Position numbers and translations under genes: made by a program
The notes under the pieces: model-generated
What the model was told of the DNA's origin: nothing
Seen by the model: the letters and a program-made list of their open reading frames with translations, nothing else
Databases searched by the model: none
Origin: Eubacterium sp.
Lineage (GTDB): Bacteria > Bacillota > Clostridia > Lachnospirales > Lachnospiraceae
Length of the DNA stretch: 64,000 nucleotides
Assembly (NCBI GenBank): GCA_017539165.1
Contig: JAFYHN010000047.1
Location: 24,635-88,634 of the forward strand
Direction: 5' to 3'
Part shown: positions 8,934 through 18,238 of the stretch, piece after piece
Position numbering within the stretch: the first letter of the stretch is position 1
Layout: each line of letters starts with the position of its first letter

Positions 8934-10592
8934 CTAATTATGAGCAAGCATTTCTTTAGCTGTAGCGATAACGCTGTCAGTAACCTTGGCACCGCCCAGC
9001 AGTCTTGCCAGCTCTTTGATACGTCCATCCATATCCAGACTTCTTATGGATGTGTTAGTCTTCTCCCCGACTACCTTCTTCTCTATAACATATGCTGAAT
9101 CTGCAGCAGCTGCAATCTGAGGCAGATGTGTTATAGAAATGATCTGTCTGGATTCTGAAAGCTTATGCATCATATTTCCAACTTTCTCAGCCGTAATACC
9201 GCTTATTCCCACATCTATCTCATCGAATATAAGTGTCGGTGTATCATCCGACTCTGATAAAACTGACTTAATAGCCAGCATAACTCTTGAGAGCTCACCA
9301 CCTGATGCAGTATCTACAAGAGGTTTCATATCTTCACCGACATTGGTTGATATGATAAACTGTGCACTGTCGATTCCATTTGAAGTATAGTCAGAAAGAC
9401 GTCCGAATTCCATATCGAAACTTACTCTCTCAAAGTTAAGTTCCTTCATGGCATCAGCAATCGTCTTGCAAAGCGCCTTTGCAGACTTCTTTCTTTCCGC
9501 AGTAAGCTTATCACATTCCTTTTCCAGTTCAGCGTGAAGCTTTATCTTTTCATTTTCAAGAGAAGCAATCGTTTCCTCATATGAAGTAAGCTCCTCTTCT
9601 TCGTTCTTCAGTTTTTCCAGAGTACTGTTTATATCCTCTATGGAAGAACCGTATCTCGCCTTCAGCGTATTGATCAGATTGAGTCTCTCCTCCGTTGAGC
9701 GAAGAGTCTCCTCATCATATTCCATATCGGATGCATAGTCCGAAAGCTGCCCGGCAAAATCACTCATCAGAGCATCAATGTCCGTAAGCATCTTAACAAG
9801 CTCCTCAGCACCTGGATCAAGCTTTGTAAGTCCATTCAGAGTTCTGACTGCTCTGGAAAGCTGGCTTCCTGCAGATCTGTCACTGTCGTAGCCTACAAGT
9901 TCCATCGTCTCACCGGTTATCTCGGCTATCTCCTGAGCATTGCTTGCCTTCTTGTAAATGTCCTCAAGCTCTGTATCTTCTCCCGAAGTAAGTCTGGCGC
10001 TTTCGATATCATTTATCTCATACCTGATATAGTCCAGTTTCTTGGCTCTCTCCGTTTCATCCAGAGACATTGTCTCCAACTTGTCAGATACTGACTTAAA
10101 TTCTTTATATATACCTGAAACCTTGTCTTTTAAGACAGGTATCTTATCTGAATACTTATCCACCAGCTCAAGATGCTTGGAAGCTTTAAGCAGTGTTCTC
10201 TGCTCATGCTGAGCATGAAGGCTGATAAGACATTCTGAAACCTGGCGAAGCTTTGCGATCGTAACGGTCTTGTCGTTGATACGATTGATGCTTCGACCTC
10301 CGGTAAGCCTTCTGGATATCAGAACCTCACCATCTTCTACATCTATCTCTTCTTCTCTGAGAAGATCTGCTACTGTTTCATCAACTGAAAACAGCAGCTC
10401 AACAAGTCCATCTTTTTCCTCATCTCTCAGAAGACTGGTATCATATCTTCCGCCAAGACCGATTCCTATGGAACCGATGATGATGGACTTTCCTGCTCCT
10501 GTCTCACCTGTAAGGATATTGAGACCGGGTCTGAAATCTATATCAAGCTCATCTATAAGAGCAAGATTAACTATATGCAAATTAACTAACAT
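8934..10592 (-). CDS. recN: DNA repair protein RecN
   Basis: RecN is an SMC-like ATPase that acts early at double-strand breaks. The 552-residue length is normal. Walker A GETGAGKS lies at 29-36, a long charged coiled coil occupies the middle, and the C-terminal half carries SGGELSRVMLAIK (ABC signature) and LIFDEIDVGISG (Walker B). GGAGGGTG precedes the ATG. It is the last gene of the pncC-to-recN run. The recN-argR-nadK-tlyA-dxs order is conserved in many Firmicutes. Confidence 0.96.
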   Translation of the reverse strand: MLVNLHIVNLALIDELDIDFRPGLNILTGETGAGKSIIIGSIGIGLGGRYDTSLLRDEEKDGLVELLFSVDETVADLLREEEIDVEDGEVLISRRLTGGRSINRINDKTVTIAKLRQVSECLISLHAQHEQRTLLKASKHLELVDKYSDKIPVLKDKVSGIYKEFKSVSDKLETMSLDETERAKKLDYIRYEINDIESARLTSGEDTELEDIYKKASNAQEIAEITGETMELVGYDSDRSAGSQLSRAVRTLNGLTKLDPGAEELVKMLTDIDALMSDFAGQLSDYASDMEYDEETLRSTEERLNLINTLKARYGSSIEDINSTLEKLKNEEEELTSYEETIASLENEKIKLHAELEKECDKLTAERKKSAKALCKTIADAMKELNFERVSFDMEFGRLSDYTSNGIDSAQFIISTNVGEDMKPLVDTASGGELSRVMLAIKSVLSESDDTPTLIFDEIDVGISGITAEKVGNMMHKLSESRQIISITHLPQIAAAADSAYVIEKKVVGEKTNTSIRSLDMDGRIKELARLLGGAKVTDSVIATAKEMLAHN

Positions 10593-10633
10593 ATCTTTTT
10601 CACCCTCCGTGTGGTTTACATAAGATTTATAAG

Positions 10634-11092
10634 TTATAGTTTTCCACGGAGTTCTGACATAACTTTTTCAACATAGCTTTCATCCTGAACAGCCACAAAT
10701 ATGGTGTCATCACCAGCTATACAGCCAACGACCCCTTGCAGTCTCATACTGTCTATCGCAGCGGCTACAGCCATGGCCATTCCCGAATATGTTTTCACTA
10801 CCACGAGACCACCGGCAGGATGAACCTCTGTGATCCCACTCGCCAGTATCTGAATATATGACTGACTTCCTTCCACGTCAAGATGCATTCTCTTCGCTTC
10901 CGGTGCAACATATTTCTGGACTCCTGTATCTACGTGTTTTTTTCTGAGTCCCAGTTCTCGAATATCTCGCGATATGGTAGCCTGCGTGGTTATCACGCCT
11001 TCTTCCTGAAGGGCTGCCTGCAGCTCTTCCTGTGTAGAAATATTTCTCTCTGATATAAGCTTAAGTATTGTCTTTTGTCTATCAATCTTCAT
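10634..11092 (-). CDS. argR: Arginine repressor ArgR/AhrC
   Basis: ArgR is a hexameric, arginine-sensing repressor of arginine synthesis. The 152-residue protein has an N-terminal winged helix (about 1-70, with QATISRDIRELGL as recognition helix) and a C-terminal arginine-binding domain with GCIAGDDTIFVAV. AAGGT lies upstream of the start. It lies 41 bases upstream of recN, the usual position in clostridia and bacilli. No arg genes are nearby, so it acts in trans. Confidence 0.95.
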   Translation of the reverse strand: MKIDRQKTILKLISERNISTQEELQAALQEEGVITTQATISRDIRELGLRKKHVDTGVQKYVAPEAKRMHLDVEGSQSYIQILASGITEVHPAGGLVVVKTYSGMAMAVAAAIDSMRLQGVVGCIAGDDTIFVAVQDESYVEKVMSELRGKL

Positions 11093-11113
11093 AATGATAC
11101 CTTACAATCCGTT

Positions 11114-11962
11114 TTAATTAAGTTTTTTTCTCAGCTTATCATACATACTGATTTCTTCCATCTTTATCAGAAGAAGTCTTCTTTCAGATAATCCAACTTC
11201 AACCTTATCCCCTACCATAAGGCTGATGTTATCTGCTCCGTCAAATGAAACCAGTGCCGTATTCGGTCCCTCTTTTCTCTTCTCAAGAAGTTCCAATGTG
11301 ATCTTATCATTCTTTCCAAATATAACGCTTCGTCTGGAAAGTGAATACGGTGATATCGGAGTCATAACGATCATCCTCGCATCCGACATAACTATCGGAC
11401 CACCTGCTGACAGGTTATATCCTGTTGAACCAGTCGGTGTAGACAGAATGATTCCATCCGCTTCACACGTATCGAAATACTTATCGTTCACAAGTATCCT
11501 GACACCTATTAACTTAAGAGCATTTTCTCTTGCGAGAACGATCTCATTTAACGCATGTAATGCTTCCCCGCCTGTCTCAGCAGACGAACTGATAACCCGT
11601 CCGGCCAGCATCATTCTGTATTCCGTCTCATAATCTCCGGCTATCAGTCTTTCAATCATGGTCTCTATCTCAGATACGATCACTTCTGTCAGGAATCCCA
11701 CTGTTCCGAGATTAACTCCCACAACCGGAATCTCTCTTCCACTCAGTACATGAGCCACGCCAAGCATGGTCCCATCACCACCCATGACTATTATCACATC
11801 CGCATCATCAAAGCTTTCGCTCAGACTCGGATCACCAACGCCGATACACAGCTTGGATTCACCGCCTTTTTCAGAAATGACTTTCTCGGTGTAATGCGAC
11901 CACTTAAGATTCACATCCTTTGTTTCATTTGCAATTATCAAAAATCTTTTTAATGAGTCCAT
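11114..11962 (-). CDS. nadK: NAD kinase
   Basis: NAD kinase phosphorylates NAD to NADP. Diagnostic motifs are MGGDGTML (ATP site, about 60-67), ALNEIVLAR (the NE/D motif) and GSTGYNLSAGGP. About 282 residues is normal for the family. The start is uncertain: an ATG at 11962 and an in-frame TTG at 11971 are both possible, neither with a strong Shine-Dalgarno sequence; I prefer the ATG. It starts just downstream of tlyA and 21 bases before argR, so it is translated from the same long transcript. Confidence 0.95.
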   Translation of the reverse strand: MDSLKRFLIIANETKDVNLKWSHYTEKVISEKGGESKLCIGVGDPSLSESFDDADVIIVMGGDGTMLGVAHVLSGREIPVVGVNLGTVGFLTEVIVSEIETMIERLIAGDYETEYRMMLAGRVISSSAETGGEALHALNEIVLARENALKLIGVRILVNDKYFDTCEADGIILSTPTGSTGYNLSAGGPIVMSDARMIVMTPISPYSLSRRSVIFGKNDKITLELLEKRKEGPNTALVSFDGADNISLMVGDKVEVGLSERRLLLIKMEEISMYDKLRKKLN

Positions 11963-11980
11963 CGCATCCAAATATACAGA

Positions 11981-12802
11981 TTACTTGTCCAGAGTATCAT
12001 GACTGTCTGATACAAGTTTCTCTATATCTTCCTCTCCATATACTCTTAAATCCTCATCCGACTCTGCTTCTGTTTTTCTGATATGCATCAGATACTCTAT
12101 ATTTCCTTCAGGTCCTTTTACAGGAGAATAATCAAGTCCCAGAACCTTGAATCCATTTGTCTCGGCAAATCCGAGAACCTCTCTTATTACTTCCTCGTGT
12201 ACCTTCCGATCCCTGACAACGCCCTTCTTTCCGACCTTTTCACGACCAGCTTCAAACTGCGGTTTTATCAGGCACACAACTTCTCCATCTTCTACCAGCA
12301 GATCTCTGAGCGGCGGAAGAACCTTTGAAAGTGAGATAAATGAAACATCTACGGAAGCGAAACTGACAAGTTCTTCAATATCCTCCGGTTTCACATATCT
12401 GATATTCGTCTTCTCCATGCAGACAACTCTTTCATCCTGTCTCAGTTTCCAGGCAAGCTGTCCATGTCCAACATCTACAGAATAGACCTTTACAGCTCCG
12501 TTCTGAAGCATACAATCTGTAAAACCACCTGTAGATGCTCCGACATCCATACAGACCTTTCCTTCCAATTCTATAGGGAAAACCTGCATAGCCTTTTCAA
12601 GCTTAAGACCGCCTCTGCTGACGTAGCCAAGTGTCTTGCCTCTTACTTCAATCTGTACTTCCTCGGCAAATGTACTACCAGCCTTGTCTTCTTTCTCATT
12701 ATCTACATAAACTATTCCTGACATAATGATGGCTTTCGCCTTCTCTCTGGACTCTGCCAGTCCGCGTTCAACCATCATAACATCCAATCTTTTCTTTGCC
12801 AT
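11981..12802 (-). CDS. tlyA: TlyA-family rRNA (cytidine-2'-O)-methyltransferase
   Basis: The 273-residue protein begins with an S4 RNA-binding domain (about 1-65) followed by an FtsJ-like methyltransferase domain with the SAM-binding CMDVGASTGGFTD at 84-96. Family members 2'-O-methylate rRNA; some are described as hemolysin-like, which is probably secondary. Its ATG overlaps the dxs stop by one base (TAATG), indicating translational coupling. The dxs-tlyA-nadK order is a common clostridial block. The methylated nucleotide is not known from sequence alone. Confidence 0.92.
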   Translation of the reverse strand: MAKKRLDVMMVERGLAESREKAKAIIMSGIVYVDNEKEDKAGSTFAEEVQIEVRGKTLGYVSRGGLKLEKAMQVFPIELEGKVCMDVGASTGGFTDCMLQNGAVKVYSVDVGHGQLAWKLRQDERVVCMEKTNIRYVKPEDIEELVSFASVDVSFISLSKVLPPLRDLLVEDGEVVCLIKPQFEAGREKVGKKGVVRDRKVHEEVIREVLGFAETNGFKVLGLDYSPVKGPEGNIEYLMHIRKTEAESDEDLRVYGEEDIEKLVSDSHDTLDK

Positions 12803-14691
12803 TAAACCAGTTCCTTCATGATAGCTTCGTATATACTATCCTCGTCCAGTCCGAGAACTTCGCGAAGTTTCTTCACACTTCCGTGCTGCACTGTCTCCTC
12901 TTTTATACAGAAATGTAAAAGCTTGGATGTAGCACCGCACATAGCCATCTGATATCCGACAGCCTCTCCAACACTTCCTCTCTGGACAGCCTCTTCTATA
13001 ACTGCAACAACATCAAAGTCTTTTACAGTTTCCTGAATTCTCTCAACATCCAGCGGATTAATAAATCTTATGTTAACCACTTGTGGCTCATAATTCGTTG
13101 CATTTCTGATACGTCCCCTTACTTCCATTGCAGTCTGGAACATTCCTCCTACTGCGATGATTGCAAGCTTTTTAGAGCTCGATTCACCAACCAGAGAACT
13201 GAAATTCACAACCTCAGAACGTCCTTCAACGAATCTCGTTATCTTGTCTTCATACTTAGTACAAGCAAGTCCCTTCGGATACTTGATCGCAACAGGGCCG
13301 TCATAACCAAGTGCATATTCAAATGCATTTTCCAGATCCTTAGCACCTCTCGGAGCTATTACCGTAAGATTCGGTATACTTCTAAGATATGCCGTATCAT
13401 AGATTCCATTATGTGTCTCTCCATCTTCACCGACAAGTCCCGATCTGTCGATCATGACTATAACGTGGAGATTCTGCAGACAAACATCGTGAAGCAGCTG
13501 ATCATATCCTCTCTGAAGGAATGAACTGTATATCGCTACAACCGGTATCATCCCGCCCTTAGCGAGTCCGGCCGCAAATGTAAGTGCATGCTGCTCTGCG
13601 ATACCAACATCAAATGTCCTCTCCGGATGAGCCTTCTGGAAAGCCCTGACTCCAGTTCCTCTGGACATAGCCGCTGTAATAGCTACTATCTTATGATTCT
13701 TCTCTCCAAACTTAAGCAGAGTCTTAGAGAACACATCAGTATAAGAGCTTCCACTCTTAGACCTCTTAGCCCTGCCTGTTTCTATATCAAAAGGACCAAT
13801 GCCGTGGAAATATTCAGGATATCTCTCAGCTATTCTATAGCCCTTGCCCTTTACTGTTTTAACATGAACTATAACTGGTCTGTTGAGTTTGAATGCATCT
13901 TCAAATATCTCAACCATTCCTTCTATATCATGTCCGTCTATAGGTCCAATATATGTCAGTCCCATCTCACCGAATATAGTTCCCGGAATCATGAGGTTCT
14001 TGATGGAATCCTTAGACTTCTTGATACCCTTTGCCATCTTGCGACCGACGCTAGGAATATCGAGGAGTGCATTTTCAACATGTGACTTAAGTTCATTGTA
14101 TGACTGTCCTACACGGAAACGGCTGAGACTGTCCGAAAGTCCACCAACGTTAGGCGATATAGACATCTCATTATCGTTCAGGATGATAAGACAGTTCGAC
14201 CTAAGATCAGCAAGCTGATCCAATGCCTCATAAGCCATACCACCTGTGAGTGAACCGTCACCGATCACTGCAGCAATTCTCTCATTTCCTCCGGACAGAT
14301 CTCTGGCCTTTGCAAGACCGAGTGCTGCGGAGATTGACGTTGAACTGTGGCCTGTGTTAAATGCATCACAAGGCGATTCACAGCTCTTCGGAAAACCGCT
14401 CATCCCACCATACTGACGAAGCTTATAGAAATCATCTTTTCTTCCGGTCAGTATCTTATGTGTATATGACTGATGTCCTACATCAAATACAATCTTATCT
14501 TCTGGTAGATTCATGGCAATGTGAAGCGCCATCGTGAGTTCTACCGTTCCGAGATTAGAGGCCAGATGACCTCCTGTTCTGCTGACATTTGCAAGCATAT
14601 AAGCACGGATATCCGACGCAAGCTCAGGCATGTCAGACATACTTATCTTTTTAATATCATTTTCTTTATTAATTCTATCTAAAATACTCAT
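12802..14691 (-). CDS. dxs: 1-deoxy-D-xylulose-5-phosphate synthase
   Basis: DXS condenses pyruvate and glyceraldehyde 3-phosphate to start the non-mevalonate isoprenoid pathway, using thiamine diphosphate. The TPP-binding region reads GDGSLTGGMAYEALDQ through ILNDNEMSI. The pyrimidine-binding domain has DVGIAEQHALTFAAG, and a C-terminal transketolase domain follows. I chose MSILDRINKE at 14691 (629 residues) because AGGTGG lies 9 bases upstream; the longer frame begins with a GTG inside that region. It follows ispA by 29 bases, so early and mid isoprenoid steps are co-transcribed. Confidence 0.96.
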   Translation of the reverse strand: MSILDRINKENDIKKISMSDMPELASDIRAYMLANVSRTGGHLASNLGTVELTMALHIAMNLPEDKIVFDVGHQSYTHKILTGRKDDFYKLRQYGGMSGFPKSCESPCDAFNTGHSSTSISAALGLAKARDLSGGNERIAAVIGDGSLTGGMAYEALDQLADLRSNCLIILNDNEMSISPNVGGLSDSLSRFRVGQSYNELKSHVENALLDIPSVGRKMAKGIKKSKDSIKNLMIPGTIFGEMGLTYIGPIDGHDIEGMVEIFEDAFKLNRPVIVHVKTVKGKGYRIAERYPEYFHGIGPFDIETGRAKRSKSGSSYTDVFSKTLLKFGEKNHKIVAITAAMSRGTGVRAFQKAHPERTFDVGIAEQHALTFAAGLAKGGMIPVVAIYSSFLQRGYDQLLHDVCLQNLHVIVMIDRSGLVGEDGETHNGIYDTAYLRSIPNLTVIAPRGAKDLENAFEYALGYDGPVAIKYPKGLACTKYEDKITRFVEGRSEVVNFSSLVGESSSKKLAIIAVGGMFQTAMEVRGRIRNATNYEPQVVNIRFINPLDVERIQETVKDFDVVAVIEEAVQRGSVGEAVGYQMAMCGATSKLLHFCIKEETVQHGSVKKLREVLGLDEDSIYEAIMKELV

Positions 14692-14720
14692 AACGAGTTC
14701 CACCTGTTTTCATATAAATG

Positions 14721-15608
14721 TTACTTATCTCTGTCGATCATTTCCTCCACTAGAGATATAAGTTCAGCCCTGTATTCATTTTCAGGAATCACTTCTCTTA
14801 TTATTCCGACAGCTTTCTCAGACTGTTCCTTGACATAGCTTCTAGCAGCATCGAGACCGTAGCTGGCAACGTATGTATTCTTCTCGTTTCTAGCATCCTG
14901 GCTGACTTCCTTGCCCAGCTTTTCAGCATTACCGATAACATCAAGAATATCATCCTGAACCTGAAATGCCATACCCACAGCTTCTCCCGCCTCTTCAAGC
15001 TTATCGTAAGGAATCGACTCATAGCCCGATAGTGTTGCTCCGATCATTATAGGAGCTTCGATAAGCGCACAGGTCTTGTTCTTGTAAATGTAATCACGAA
15101 CTATATCTGATACCATCTTACCTGACAGCTCCACATCGAGAGACTGTCCCCCCAGCATACCATCTATACCCGTTTTATTAAGCAGTATGTCCTGCGCCTT
15201 AAAAAGGCTTCCGGCATCAAGAGATGCCTCCATATTAGCATGACTTACTGTTTCATAAGCGTAATTAAGAAGAGCATCCCCGGCCAGAATAGCCGTAGCT
15301 TCGTCGTACTGAACATGAACTGTAGGACGTCCTCTTCTAAGAGTATCGTTATCAAGTGCTGGAAGATCATCATGGATAAGAGAATGTGTATGTATCATCT
15401 CTATAGCGGCCATGTAAGCCTCTATCACATCGGACGAACTCCCATTATATGCGCTGTATGTAAGATACATTAGAGTAGGTCTGATTCTTTTGCCTCCCGC
15501 CTCCATAGCATAATTCATAGCTTCTGCAACCTTAGCAGGATACTTCTTAGAATCTGGCAGAAACTTCAGTACAGCGCTGTTTACATATTGTCTCAAATCT
15601 TCTTTCAT
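14721..15608 (-). CDS. ispA: Polyprenyl (farnesyl) diphosphate synthase
   Basis: This short-chain prenyltransferase condenses DMAPP/GPP with IPP. The first aspartate-rich motif is DDLPALDND (80-88), with the family's spaced DDxxxxD form, and the second is DDILD (219-223). The length of 295 is typical of bacterial FPP synthase, although GGPP specificity cannot be excluded. It lies between xseB and dxs, as in many Firmicutes. The gap to xseB is 13 bases if the whole TCT-rich spacer is excluded, so it is part of the same operon. Confidence 0.94.
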   Translation of the reverse strand: MKEDLRQYVNSAVLKFLPDSKKYPAKVAEAMNYAMEAGGKRIRPTLMYLTYSAYNGSSSDVIEAYMAAIEMIHTHSLIHDDLPALDNDTLRRGRPTVHVQYDEATAILAGDALLNYAYETVSHANMEASLDAGSLFKAQDILLNKTGIDGMLGGQSLDVELSGKMVSDIVRDYIYKNKTCALIEAPIMIGATLSGYESIPYDKLEEAGEAVGMAFQVQDDILDVIGNAEKLGKEVSQDARNEKNTYVASYGLDAARSYVKEQSEKAVGIIREVIPENEYRAELISLVEEMIDRDK

Positions 15609-15621
15609 CTAATAAAACCTC

Positions 15622-15849
15622 TCACTCTTCGGACAGAATCTGAATCTCTTTCTCTACCCCCTCGAGATTCTCCTTACATTTCTCAGCAAGCTCAACCCCC
15701 TCTTTATAGAGAGCGAGACTGTCCTTCAGAGATGTACCGGACTTGCTGAGCTCAGTGTTGATCTCATCCAGCCGCGCAAGGGCCTTCTCTATATCAAAGC
15801 TCTTTTTTGTTTTTGCAGAGCTCTTCTTCGCTCCTGTTGCTTCACTCAT
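15622..15849 (-). CDS. xseB: Exodeoxyribonuclease VII small subunit
   Basis: The 75-residue protein has the XseB core FDIEKALARLDEINTEL and a second helix LALYKEGVELAEKCKENLE, forming the helical hairpin that binds XseA. I start it at ATG 15849, where AAGAGG sits 9 bases upstream; the longer frame from 15885 adds a basic stretch without support. Serine- and lysine-rich residues precede the core. It lies directly after xseA, its partner. Confidence 0.92.
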   Translation of the reverse strand: MSEATGAKKSSAKTKKSFDIEKALARLDEINTELSKSGTSLKDSLALYKEGVELAEKCKENLEGVEKEIQILSEE

Positions 15850-15913
15850 ATCTTCATTCCTCTTCTTTACATATATCCGCGGCAAGCATTATTACTTTGC
15901 CGCGGAATTTGTC

Positions 15914-17101
15914 TCAAGATACAACGGCTTCTATGGTTCCGTCATGCACGGTAACTGCGATCGAGTCCCCGCTCTGCACCTGAGTGGCAGAAGTGACTGG
16001 CTCGCCGCGACTCTCAATATATCCAAATCCACCTCTGAGCTTCGCAGTAGGCGAAAGCCCATCGAGTCTTGCGATGCTGACTTCCAGTCTTCTCGCATAG
16101 GATTCATACTTCTGATTCATTGTAAAGTGCAATCTATCTGTAAGCTGAGACAGATACTGCTGATGATCGTTCAACTTTTTTTCTGGGCTAAGAGATTCGA
16201 GCTTCAGCTTACTATTGGTAAGCATCATTTTTACCTCGCCGAGTCTTGCCTTTATACCTCTATCGAGCTGAACTCTGTAATTTCTCACTTGGTTTATGGT
16301 TGACATAACATCCGGAATCGCAAGTTCCGCAGCTGCAGATGGTGTCGGAGCTCTTAGATCAGCAACATAGTCCGCAATGGTATTATCAACTTCATGTCCG
16401 GTTCCGGATATGATCGGTGTTTTAGCTGCATAGATTGCTCTGGCTACTATCTCTTCGTTGAAGGCCCACAGATCTTCTATGGAGCCACCACCTCGACCAA
16501 CTATTATCGTATCAAGATTCATACTATCGAGAACTTCTATTCCTCTTGCGATGGTTTCAGCCGAGCCCTCACCCTGAACCTTAGCCGGATACAGAACCAG
16601 CTGAACATATGGATTTCTTCTTCTCGCAATATTCATTATATCCTGAATAGCCGCCCCTGTTCTGGCAGTGACTATTCCAACTTTCTTAGGGAATGCAGGA
16701 ATAGCTTTCTTTACTTCGAAGTCAAACAGTCCCTCATCATAAAGTTTCTGTTTCAGCTTTTCATATTCAGCAAAAAGCTTTCCCTTGGTATCTTCGTCCT
16801 GTATTATCTTCCTTGCATAAAACTGATATCTGCCGTCTCTTTCATATACACTGATACCACCCTGCATATATACAGACTGACCATCCTCAAGTCTGAAATT
16901 TAGACCTGTAGGGATATTTCCCTTAAACATAACACAAGGCATGGAACCGGTCTCATCTTTTATAGAAAAATAGATGTGCCCCATGCTGTGATATTTGCAG
17001 TTTGAAACCTCACCCTTTATGGTAAGGCTCTTGAGAAGATAATCATTTCCTATTAAGTTTTTGATATATGTATTGATCTGTCCGACAGTATAGTATTTCA
17101 C
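15914..17101 (-). CDS. xseA: Exodeoxyribonuclease VII large subunit
   Basis: XseA is the catalytic subunit of exonuclease VII, which degrades single-stranded DNA from both ends. The 395-residue protein has an N-terminal OB fold (about 1-100, with GHIYFSIKDETGSMPCVMF) and the nuclease core with GRGGGSIEDLWAFNEE and ISGTGHEVDNTIADYVADLRAP split over the active region. A coiled coil follows. The start lies 3 bases after the nusB stop, indicating coupling. Confidence 0.96.
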   Translation of the reverse strand: MKYYTVGQINTYIKNLIGNDYLLKSLTIKGEVSNCKYHSMGHIYFSIKDETGSMPCVMFKGNIPTGLNFRLEDGQSVYMQGGISVYERDGRYQFYARKIIQDEDTKGKLFAEYEKLKQKLYDEGLFDFEVKKAIPAFPKKVGIVTARTGAAIQDIMNIARRRNPYVQLVLYPAKVQGEGSAETIARGIEVLDSMNLDTIIVGRGGGSIEDLWAFNEEIVARAIYAAKTPIISGTGHEVDNTIADYVADLRAPTPSAAAELAIPDVMSTINQVRNYRVQLDRGIKARLGEVKMMLTNSKLKLESLSPEKKLNDHQQYLSQLTDRLHFTMNQKYESYARRLEVSIARLDGLSPTAKLRGGFGYIESRGEPVTSATQVQSGDSIAVTVHDGTIEAVVS

Positions 17102-17104
17102 AAA

Positions 17105-17494
17105 CTATTCCTCTATAAAGCCTGAAAGAACTCCATTAATAAATGAAGCAGACTTGTCATCTGAGTATTCTTTTGCAAGTTCTATAGCTTCATTTACAGC
17201 AACCTTTCCCGGGATATCATCATCAAATAATATCTCGTATACGGCTACTCTCAGTATCGCCAGCTCGGTCTTACCGATTCGGTTGACCTTCCAGCCGCTT
17301 GCATGTTTCTCAATAGCCTCATCAAGCTCGTCCAGTTTTTCTTCTATATTTCTGACCTTTTTATTAATATAGGTCTCGTCTTTTTCTGTACCACCGTATT
17401 CTTCAAAAAGCTCAAGTCTTGGAACTTCTCCATCATGAAATGGAATCTGAAATGCTGCCTGAAAAATACATACTCTTTGTTCGTGTCTTGTCAT
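17105..17494 (-). CDS. nusB: Transcription antitermination factor NusB
   Basis: NusB binds boxA RNA with S10 to support antitermination of rRNA operons. The 129-residue protein starts MTRHEQRVCIFQAAFQ and ends with VAVNEAIELAKEYSDDKSASFINGVL, the conserved C-terminal NusB motif. The start at 17494 has AAGGAT 8 bases upstream; the longer frame from 17563 reads back into the Asp23 gene and is rejected. It lies 31 bases downstream of that gene. Confidence 0.95.
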   Translation of the reverse strand: MTRHEQRVCIFQAAFQIPFHDGEVPRLELFEEYGGTEKDETYINKKVRNIEEKLDELDEAIEKHASGWKVNRIGKTELAILRVAVYEILFDDDIPGKVAVNEAIELAKEYSDDKSASFINGVLSGFIEE

Positions 17495-17525
17495 ACTGTT
17501 TATCCTTAATTGTTCTTTTATTTTT

Positions 17526-17912
17526 TTACTTCTCTGAAAAATCGATACTTGAAACGCGAACATTTACAGTATCGCATTTAAGACCAGTCATCGTTAAGAG
17601 TGACTGCTTCACTTTCTCCTGAATCGCCTTTGAAACATCAACGATATTGAAACCGAACTTAACTTCAACAGAAACATCAACTTTTAGATCGTTGTTTTCC
17701 TGATATACAACTCTGATCCCGTTAGATAAGTTGTTCTTTCCAAGTTTTGAAATGATATCACGCGTAATACCTCCTGTAAGCTTGGACACTCCGTCAACCT
17801 CAGTACAGGCAAGGCCTACGATGCTTGAAACAACATCATCCGCTATCTGTATGATACCGGTATCATTTTCATCGTTAACTACAAACTCTGCGTCTTTGAT
17901 CACTTCTGACAT
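17526..17912 (-). CDS. Asp23/Gls24 family envelope stress protein
   Basis: The 128-residue protein has the Asp23/Gls24 (DUF322) core: IIQIADDVVSSIVGLACTEV near the N-terminus and VDVSVEVKFGFNIVDVSKAI in the middle. Members in Firmicutes are cell-envelope or stress-associated; the form next to nusB resembles YqhY of Bacillus, which is linked to acetyl-CoA carboxylase and lipid metabolism. Its start overlaps the TM2 gene end by 13 bases. The position before nusB is conserved, but the molecular role is not settled. Confidence 0.9.
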   Translation of the reverse strand: MSEVIKDAEFVVNDENDTGIIQIADDVVSSIVGLACTEVDGVSKLTGGITRDIISKLGKNNLSNGIRVVYQENNDLKVDVSVEVKFGFNIVDVSKAIQEKVKQSLLTMTGLKCDTVNVRVSSIDFSEK

Positions 17913-18238
17913 GTTTTCTTCCTCCTGCTGTTCTTTTTTCTGAGGCTGTTTATCTTCTCCTCAACTTCGTCTTCTTCAGTATCTTCTTCTATATCATCAT
18001 CGAATTCTTCTTCGTTGATATCTTCTTCTGATCCGAATCCATCCTCTTCTGCCACCTGAGTAAAGAGTCTTGCTCCGTCCAGAATTCCAAGTACTGTTGG
18101 AATACCCGTCCAGAAAAAAAGAAGGTAAAGTAACCCTTTTTTGTATCTTCCCATATAGAAACAATGTAAGCCTATAGTACCTGCAAATACCGCAAGAACT
18201 CCGGCTATAGTTTTATTTCTTCTGAGCACCTTTAACAT
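17900..18238 (-). CDS. TM2-domain membrane protein with acidic tail
   Basis: The 112-residue protein has a TM2 domain at about 8-58, with two membrane helices around the polar turn GLHCFYMGRYKKG and a second helix ending GIPTVLGILDGARLF. A very acidic linker (about 63-95, rich in Glu and Asp) follows, then a basic end with KKNSRRKKTCQK. Its ATG overlaps the pncC stop by 7 bases, and its stop overlaps the Asp23 gene start by 13 bases, so this is a tightly coupled trio. Function unknown. The acidic/basic tail is unusual for a TM2 protein. Confidence 0.85.
   Translation of the reverse strand: MLKVLRRNKTIAGVLAVFAGTIGLHCFYMGRYKKGLLYLLFFWTGIPTVLGILDGARLFTQVAEEDGFGSEEDINEEEFDDDIEEDTEEDEVEEKINSLRKKNSRRKKTCQK

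Noticed and set aside
13588-14085. 165-codon plus-strand frame inside dxs
   Set aside because: It is antisense to an intact dxs gene and has no protein-like composition.
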